Positions 57,383-64,000 of a stretch of DNA of 64,000 nt are shown here, piece after piece. The notes below the pieces were generated by a model. It did not search any database and had not been told where the DNA came from. It saw only the letters and a list, made by a program, of their open reading frames with translations. The stretch is from Periconia sp. R9002 (taxonomy: Eukaryota; Ascomycota; Dothideomycetes; Pleosporales; Periconiaceae), in the NCBI GenBank assembly GCA_023627715.1, contig JAMAHW010000007.1, forward strand, positions 496,001-560,000, read 5' to 3'. Each line of letters starts with the position of its first letter. The stretch's first letter is position 1. The position numbers and the translations under genes were made by a program.

Positions 57383-58315
57383 TCAATAGTCCTCATCCTC
57401 CACCTCTTCCATTTCCACATGCCGCAACTTGTTTTCTGCGACTTCGGCCTCCGACTCCTTGCCCACAATCTCCCCGCTTGCTTCAGCGGCCATCATCTCA
57501 TGCTCCGCCTCTTGCACTGCCGCTTCAGCCGCCTCCTTTGCCGCAACATCCACGCCCTGTGCCGATAGAAACGCGTCAAGCTCTGGATCTGCCTCAGCCC
57601 GCACATCCTTTTCCCCTTCATTCATGTATCCTTCCTCCTTGAGCTTGTCAAATTCCTCAGGTTCTAGAAGTCTGCCTTCTCCCTTCGCCAGCTTCATTTT
57701 CTGTGCTACGGCCGTGGGCATGAATCTTGTTGCCTCCTTCATCAAATTGCGGACTTGCGGCGCAGCTTCGTATACAATTTGAACTTTCTTCGGCTCCGGG
57801 GGTGCTGCTTCAGCTTGTGTAGCCTTTCCACGCTGGTGAGGAATCGGCGGTGGTGTGTCTCGCGGCATTGGTATATTTTTCACGTCCTCGTCTGTGTCAC
57901 TGCTTTCTTCGTTGTCTCTCCCCTTCCATCCCCCGTCCCTTGTCCGCTTTCCCAGTATACCCCCTCTTCCGCCTTGTGCGCCTCCCCTTCCGCCCCTTGC
58001 ACCTCTATCCCCGCCATTCTCATCTCTCGGTAGTCTGAATTGCGGTGCCTTCTCGCCCAATGCTTCTCTCGCCTTGTTCACTGCAGCCAGGTCCTTCTCC
58101 AGCTCCTGCAAGCGCTGTCTCTCATGAGGGCGTAGGCTCCCGCTCTGCTCGGCTTCCTTCAGCGCATCGATATCGCGTTGTATACGGGCAGGGTTGCGGC
58201 GGGCGAGCTTTTCTATGCGCTGGGTTTGCACTTGAGCTTTTTGCTTTTTGAGGGTTTTGGCCTTCTCGGCTTTCTTCGCGGCCTGCACGGGATTGTAGTT
58301 CTTCTCTTTCGCCAT
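57383..58315 (-). CDS. WW-domain-binding protein 11 (WBP11/Saf1-like splicing factor)
   Basis: Single exon, 310 residues. The N-terminus MAKEKNYNPVQAAKKAEKAKTLKK followed by RRNPARIQRDIDALKEAEQSGSLRPHERQRLQELEKDL is the WBP11 (NpwBP) domain, found in spliceosome-associated proteins such as S. pombe Saf1. Further on are an RGG-like tract (GGDRGARGGRGGAQGGRGG), an acidic Ser patch, a Pro motif (PMPRDTPPPIPHQRG) that could bind WW domains, and a helical, acidic C-terminus (LMKEATRFMPTAVAQKMKLAK, then Ala/Glu-rich). The expected role is in pre-mRNA splicing in the nucleus. It is divergent from the unknown gene at 58555, with 239 bases between starts. Confidence 0.87.
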   Translation of the reverse strand: MAKEKNYNPVQAAKKAEKAKTLKKQKAQVQTQRIEKLARRNPARIQRDIDALKEAEQSGSLRPHERQRLQELEKDLAAVNKAREALGEKAPQFRLPRDENGGDRGARGGRGGAQGGRGGILGKRTRDGGWKGRDNEESSDTDEDVKNIPMPRDTPPPIPHQRGKATQAEAAPPEPKKVQIVYEAAPQVRNLMKEATRFMPTAVAQKMKLAKGEGRLLEPEEFDKLKEEGYMNEGEKDVRAEADPELDAFLSAQGVDVAAKEAAEAAVQEAEHEMMAAEASGEIVGKESEAEVAENKLRHVEMEEVEDEDY

Positions 58316-58554
58316 ATTCGAAATATATGAGGAAGGGAGGGGAGTTGGAACGGAGCAATGTAGCTGTACGAGAGCAGTATGGAGTAGAATGAAATATGAT
58401 GAATGACGGCGGGCGTCGGTAATGCCAAGAGCGCCCGAGCTAGTAAAAAAGCACGTGATAACGCGTTCCGGCGCGACACCTTCACCAAGGCGTATATCTG
58501 CATCACAAGCCTGGCGTTCGGAATTTGACTTGATGTTTCATCGCGAGGTCCACC

Positions 58555-59613
58555 ATGTTCGTTCCCCGAGCCCTGCGGCTCAAGGGTCACAAGGAGCCAT
58601 CTAAGCCCAAACCAGCTTCAGTGCGAACACCAGAGGATGCTACGACACAGAGTCAGGTCTCTGGACAGGCCCAAATCGCGGTAGCAGACGCTCAGAAGAC
58701 ACACGCCGAAAAGCAAAAACTGTCATCAAAGAAATCAGATATCAAGCCTGGTGCGAAAGGCTCTCGGTTCACTACCGCGCCTATTACGCCTGAATTCCTT
58801 GCTCAACTAGTGGTCGGTGTTGAACTAATCTTTACCGACTATGCTCATCAACAACCCGAGCATGCGAAGTGGCTTCAACAACGCTACCGGACTGTCGATG
58901 GGGAACAGAATTGTAACGTCGCATTGTATCCCCGTATTCTGAGCGTCTTTTGCTAACTCAATGTAGACATTCACCTCACAGCCATCCTCGAACACGAAAC
59001 TATCATGACTTTAAAGCCCCAGCCGACACAAGTTCTCCTTCGGCAGGCGCTGCAAGAAGGTGCTACAAATCTCCTTGAAATGTCTTCGAATGGCTTTTAT
59101 ATTCGTCGTAAACCATCCACATATCCACTCTCGTGGGTCCCAGAAAACGCCTTTAGCGTAACGGACGACCATGGTCTCGGCTTTTGGGATCAACGTACAA
59201 TTTATGTGGAACCACATATCCGGCATCTCTGCAAAACACCCGCTAAAGTCGCACACTGGCTGCAGGAACATGGAGCATTGAAACCGAAATGGCTGCCAAT
59301 TCAAGCCGTGCAGACGCTTTACAACAGCTGTGCCTTTGTCGTCCTGAGTGGCAATGTTCTTCACGAGGACGTATGGTATAAATGGAGAGAGACGGGGAAA
59401 CCAGAAGATTGGAAAATCATGACAAAGGTCGAACATACGAAACGCACAGAAGAGTATTTGGAGCTTCTCAAGAAGAACAACGCCAAGATTAAACGACCCC
59501 GCGAACCGCCATTGAACACCGGGGCATCTAAGACCCCCGGCGCGAATGCAATTGAAGGCAATCCTCCCACTAAAAAGAGGAAGCTGAAACTGACAAACTA
59601 CCCACTGGAATGA
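58555..59613 (+). CDS. Unknown protein, basic N- and C-termini
   Basis: Two exons, 58555-58912 and 58967-59613, with a 54-base intron (GTAACG...TGTAG, branch GCTAACT); 334 residues. The join reads EQN-YIHLTAILEHETIMTLKPQ. The N-terminus MFVPRALRLKGHKEPSKPK is basic and could be a mitochondrial presequence, though Pro-rich. A structured region follows (ITPEFLAQLVVGVELIFTDYAHQ; LLRQALQEGATNLLEMSSNGFYIRRKPSTYPLSWVPENAF; VYIEP/HIRHLCKTPAKVAHWLQEHG). The C-terminus is Lys-rich (PPTKKRKLKLTNYPLE) with a possible nuclear signal. I do not recognise a domain. It shares a short divergent promoter with WBP11. Confidence 0.78.
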
Positions 59614-60159
59614 ACGATCAGAGTCAAATATCAATATGGTGGTTACGATGTCGGATGCGGGTTGCTATCGATAGCTGACGTCGACCCTGACATGGTCCCC
59701 CACGTCGTTTAGCGTTCCCCAGACTGAATCGAGCTGCGCTAGTAATGTGGAGAGAACGAGAAAGGTACAGCTAACGCGCGCTTTCCGGGTCCGAAGACAC
59801 CCTGACTGATTTCCGAGGTCAGAAATCTACATCACAATGTCCAGCCAATACGAGATCTTTGGTAGGCACTAGCTCCTCGAATGAGCTGTAATAAAAGCAT
59901 GATAGATAGACAGGGAGGGTGAAGGAAGCGAGCCGAGGGACCTCGCCGTAAATGAGGGGAAATACTCTCGACGCGCAACCTTGCCAATTGCCGACTGATG
60001 GTCGTTACTTCGCTCCAGATCGATACATTCAGGTTCAGAGAATAGACCCTCAAAGTTTACATAGCGTCTGTATCAACTTTTAATCCCATTGTCTTCATTT
60101 TGGACTCCATACACTACTGCGTTTCCCACTGGAACTTATACCGATTAAGTCCCACCAAT
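59614..60159. other. Intergenic region
   Basis: About 550 bases upstream of the acyl-CoA ligase gene. No TATA-like box close to the start. Nothing else seen. Confidence 0.4.
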
Positions 60160-62121
60160 ATGTTGACAGTAGCAGAGAAGACCTCTGAAGGGACCATCTA
60201 TCGAGCTGCGAAGTCGTATCCGGTCCCTGACATCGATCTTTTGTCCCTCTTATTCGGTATGTAGTTCTCGGTTCCTGCACATTCGATAATGCCGTGACAT
60301 TTCAAATGCTTGCGCATGCGATTACCATCAGCCCTGCCCTGTTGATGCATATGTATCTATAACCTAAACATCGTGTCCCTACAACAGCTAACAACGATTC
60401 GTAGACTCCGATTACTGTTTAGCCAAGCCAGACACCAAAATCCATCTCTCAGCAGCCAACCCGTCACAGCACTATCTGACGGTCGCTCGCGCGCGAACGC
60501 TCACGGAGGCCACCGCCTTCGCATTACGCAAGTACTTCAGCATCGGCGGTTACGGACCAAACCAAGATATTGTCTCCGTAATATCAACAGGTCACTACCT
60601 CCTCCCCGTCCTCTTTTACGGCGTAGTCGGCGCCAATGGCATCTTCGCTGCAGCTTCTGCGGCGAACACTGCAAGTGAATTGAGCAAGCAGCTCGAAGGC
60701 GCCGAGAGCAAAATCCTGTGCTGTTCACAGTCGGTGAAGGACGTTGCGATCAAGGCGGCTGAGCAGGCTGGGTGGGGAAAGAACGGGGGTGGGAGGGTGT
60801 TGCTGATGGGGGAAGAGAGTGAGTGGAGCTTACGGGTTATCCAGGCTGATAATGGAGAATTGGGACCGAACTTGATCGAAGAGGATCGGAAATTGAAATG
60901 GGACAGGATCACGGATCCCGAGATGCTGGAGAACAGTTTGGTCACTTTGATATACAGCTCGGGGACAACGGGACTACCCAAGGGTAAGTTTTTTTCACCA
61001 TCGTTCCCTTGGTGTGAGATGCCATGTTTCAACGAAGCCAAAGTTCTCAACATACTGATCCTTCCTGAAAATAACCAGGCGTCCAATTGTCCCATCGAAA
61101 CGTGGTCGCAGCAACCACCATTCCAGGCGGCATGCAGCAAGAATGGCGCAGGACCCCGGAAGGCTCCGACTTCGAATACCGCACCGTGGCCCATCTCCCG
61201 ATAGCACACATCGCCGGCGTCCAAGGGTACCTCATCAATCCCTTTTACCATGGCGGCGAAGTATACTGGATGCCTCGCTTCGACTTTGCAAAGTTCCTGG
61301 AGTACAGTCAAAAGTACCGCATGACCATGATGTTTACCGTACCCCCGATCTACCTCCTCATCGCCAAAACACCACAAGTCACGACGCAGTTCAAGTCACT
61401 ACGCATCGCCATCAGCGGCGCGGCGCCGTTAGGAAAGGAGCTGCAGCACGCTGCGAGCGCCAAGCTCGGCGGCGACGATTGCTTCATCACTCAGACGTGG
61501 GGTTTGTCCGAGACATGCGGGTCTACCACGGTCATGCCACTTGGCGCACCACACGACGACACGGGATCCGTAAGCCCACTGATGCCGAACATGCTCGCCC
61601 GCATCGTCGACGACGACGGAAACGACGTCGAGATCGGCCAGCCCGGCGAGATCATCGTCAAGGGCCCCGTCGTGTGCAAGGGCTACTACAAAAACGACGC
61701 CGCGACCAAAGAAGCCTTCTACGGCGACTGGTTCTTCACCGGCGACGTCGCCGCCTTCCGCAACGGCCTCTTCTACATCGTCGACCGCAAAAAGGAACTC
61801 ATCAAGTACAAAGGCCTGCAAGTCGCGCCCGCGGAGCTCGAAGCCGTCCTGCTCGACCACGACCACATCCTCGACGCGGCCGTCATCGGCGTGCAGGCGG
61901 AGGATGGCTCCACCGAGGTCCCCAGGGCGTACGTGGTGGCTGATCGCAACAAGATCTCCGCCGAGCAGATCGCGGCGTACGTCAGAGAGAATGTCGCGAG
62001 CCACAAGCAGTTGAGGGGTGGTGTTGTTTTCTTGGATGCGATTCCTAAGAGCCCGAGTGGCAAGATTTTGAGGAAGGATTTGAGGGTGCTGGCGAGGAGG
62101 GAGAAGGGGGCGAAGTTGTAG
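60160..62121 (+). CDS. 4-coumarate-CoA-ligase-like acyl-CoA synthetase, peroxisomal (PTS1 AKL)
   Basis: Three exons, 60160-60256, 60405-60983 and 61079-62121, with introns of 148 and 95 bases; 572 residues. Member of the ANL adenylate-forming family, which activates a carboxylic acid with ATP and CoA. Motifs are the AMP-binding loop IYSSGTTGLPK-G (about 214-226, split by intron 2), GAAPLGKEL, QTWGLSETCGS, GDWFFTGD, the hinge YIVDRKKELIKYKGLQVAPAELE (about 455-477), and the catalytic-Lys block PKSPSGKILRKDLR. The overall order fits 4CL-like rather than long-chain (FAA) enzymes; the substrate cannot be read from sequence. The last three residues, AKL, form a peroxisomal PTS1 signal, so CoA ester formation in peroxisomes is likely. 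It is convergent with malate synthase, another PTS1 enzyme. Confidence 0.9.
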
Positions 62122-63450
62122 GGTTGTTTGTTTGGAGCGGGGATTGAAGTTGGTGTAGTGTGTGTGCAGCTGGGGTGGGTGTGGTACGTGGTAAGAGGTG
62201 ATTTTTTGTTCCTAGAGTTCGTAACTCCTTTTCCGAGGGTGAGTGCCGTTTTGTTGTTGTTGGAAGAAGGGATTTTTGTATGTTATGTATCTTGCGATTA
62301 TCAAGAAACCGAGACGATTGAATGTCGGTGCTGGGAACGGAGTCAGTTGCTCTAGATTAGGTATTTTTTGTTACTTACTCAACCTTCTATACTTCCTTTT
62401 TCTTGTGTCTACGTGGAACCCCGTTATAACAGAAAATGAAATCAGGAGACAGATGTACTAGCGGTGTACCTATATGTACTGTACGACCTCGCGTACGGCG
62501 TCATTTTTCTTCTCGGACGGGACCAAACGGAACGAAACGAAACGAAGGGCGGGAAATACGTGCGATATGGTAAGGTATGGTGTGCAGGTAGGTATCTAAG
62601 TACTTAGGTAGTTGCATAAAGAAAGAAGAAAAGAAATGCTAAATAAAAAATGGGATGCGAAACGTGATTTGCTTACTACATACAGTGTATATTTGATGTG
62701 TGTACAATACACCCCCTACCAGAAAGAAAAAAGTCATTCCCTCCACCCTCAAATAACCACCCAAACGCACAAAAATGGTAATCAAAAATCCACCCACCAA
62801 CGCACCTACCCAATCGTTCGTGTTATATATCTAGGTAAATAACCTGAGGGGTTTTCTTCTTCTTTCGTGTTCGGTTTCACATGCTGGTTTCCCTTTTCAC
62901 ATGGATCCAGCCCGGCCTGACGTCCTTTCCTTTCACATGCCGACGACTTTCCGGCTCGACCTATCGCATCGCGTTGCGCCGTTGCGAGCATTGAATTAAA
63001 ATGCGTGATGACGGTTTAATAATGCTACAGCTTAGCTGCTGGGGTGGGAGATCCGGCCTACGCAAAGAAACGAAAGAAAAAGAAGATTTGGTTAGCTTTT
63101 GTGGTTCAATTCACATGTTGAGTGAGTGCGTATGTGTGTTCAAAAGCACGAACGAATGAGGGAAAATGGAGACTTATTAATGTCTTTGATGTAGATGGTA
63201 ATTTTTTTTGTTTGGTATCGTTGTTTTTTTCCTCATCATCAATCATTTTGGGGTTATTAAATGGATGGGTGACCAACGCCCAAGGAGAGACCAGCTAGAC
63301 CTTTGCGCCGTGGGGATAGGGAAGAAGAAAAACACAGGGCGTAACGATTGGTGGTTACGGAGGTGATGATACAAGACGTGACGAAGCTCTTGGAGAAAAG
63401 GGCATACAGTGCAGGGTTGTTGTTGTTGAGAAGACGGAGGTTAAGGAAAC
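62122..63450. other. Convergent intergenic region, A/T- and T-rich tracts
   Basis: About 1.3 kb between two convergent gene ends. It holds GTAGGTA/TACTTAGGTA repeats (about 62585-62612), a TACTGTA motif (62477), AAACGAAACGAAACGAA repeats (about 62528-62546) and several poly-T runs (63202-63230). No supported frame. Confidence 0.5.
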
Positions 63451-64000
63451 TCAGAGCTTGGAAGCACCTCGTGGCGGACCTACATTCGTGATTTCATTGT
63501 AAAGCAACCTAGACCAGATTAGTAAGAAATGGTGATGAAGGAAGGGGAGAGGAGATGGAACTTACGAAGTCAAAAACTCGGAGTAATCCTCGCCAGTGAC
63601 CTGTCCTTCAAAGTACTTCGCGGCAAGCGAAAACTTGTTTCCCTTGGGCGCCTTCTTCGCCAGCGCCTCGGCCTGCTCTTGAAGCAGCTTCAATGCGTAG
63701 TCCTTGGTGACCTTTTTGCCCTCGGCGGTGGGGACTTGGTGGCGGGTCCACTGCCAGAGCTGACTGCGCGACACTTCAGCCGTGGCTGCATCCTCCATGA
63801 GGTAGTTGATGGGCACACAGCCGACGCCACGGATCCAGGCTTCCATGTACGAAAGCCCAATGTCGAGGTTCTTGCGGATCCCGGCTTCTGTGACTGAACC
63901 GGGAACGTTCATGTTGAGGAGGTCGTTGGCTGTGATGTGCACGTCTTCGCGTCGGATGTGCATTTGGTTCGGCGTCGGCATGTGCTTGTTGAACACTTCG
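63451..64000 (-). CDS. Malate synthase, peroxisomal/glyoxysomal, 3' part (5' end outside window)
   Basis: Two exons are visible on the minus strand, 64000-63566 and 63508-63451, with a 57-base intron (GTAAGT...TCTAG). The start lies beyond the window. Malate synthase joins glyoxylate and acetyl-CoA to malate in the glyoxylate cycle, needed for growth on acetate and fatty acids. Visible blocks are [71 protein letters not shown], which includes the Asp of the MEDAATAE active-site motif. The last exon gives [15 protein letters not shown], a canonical PTS1 signal. About 164 codons (plus the stop) are present. Neighbouring acyl-CoA ligase also has a PTS1 end. Confidence 0.93.

Noticed and set aside
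59011..59634. 207-codon minus-strand frame
   Set aside because: Antisense shadow of the second exon of the gene at 58555-59613.

Overview
This window looks like nuclear DNA of a filamentous ascomycete (Pezizomycotina). Most genes are split by short introns (about 50-90 bases) with GTAAGT/GTATGT-like donors and CTAAC-like branch sites. The gene set is typical of that group: an AreA/NIT2 nitrogen regulator, an HMG-box regulator, the DASH subunit Hsk3, the kinetochore protein Cnl2/NKP2, the MRG protein Eaf3, HSP12, GH76, and a peroxisomal malate synthase. Class is not certain; the tandem Zn2Cys6 protein and small lineage-specific proteins lean weakly towards Leotiomycetes. I joined exons by hand from splice signals and reading-frame continuity, so exon borders are predictions.

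Layout: 0-11 kb holds the 3' end of an acetylornithine aminotransferase, a SNF2 helicase, a GDSL-like secreted or membrane-anchored protein and an HMG-box regulator. At 12.7-13.8 kb a small membrane protein gene and hsk3 are divergent. From 13.8 to 23.2 kb there is no convincing gene, but there are many microsatellites and a recurrent TACAGTA motif; this is the upstream region of areA (23.2-26.1 kb). From 27.8 to 38.7 kb is a dense housekeeping stretch: a GH5-like wall protein, Cnl2, Eaf3, nicotinamide riboside kinase, an ARMH3-like protein and an unknown tail-anchored protein. A MITE-like element with about 24-bp terminal inverted repeats lies at 40.15-40.40 kb.

From 40 to 54 kb the content is more accessory: a Trp-rich orphan, a GPI-anchored protein, a DUF4360-like secreted protein, a Ulp1-fold protein without recognisable catalytic residues, a regulator with two Zn2Cys6 clusters, an orphan with an unresolved frame change, and a secreted GH76 enzyme. 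From 56.6 kb on come HSP12, the splicing factor WBP11, an unknown conserved-looking protein, a 4-coumarate-CoA-ligase-like enzyme ending in AKL, and the 3' part of malate synthase ending in SKL. The last two face each other tail to tail and both carry a peroxisomal PTS1 signal.

I see no clear new multi-gene system. The best leads are the areA upstream region with its repeated motif, a hairpin next to the branch site of an EAF3 intron, the MITE, three enzyme-fold proteins with changed catalytic residues, and the 46.5-52.7 kb accessory block.
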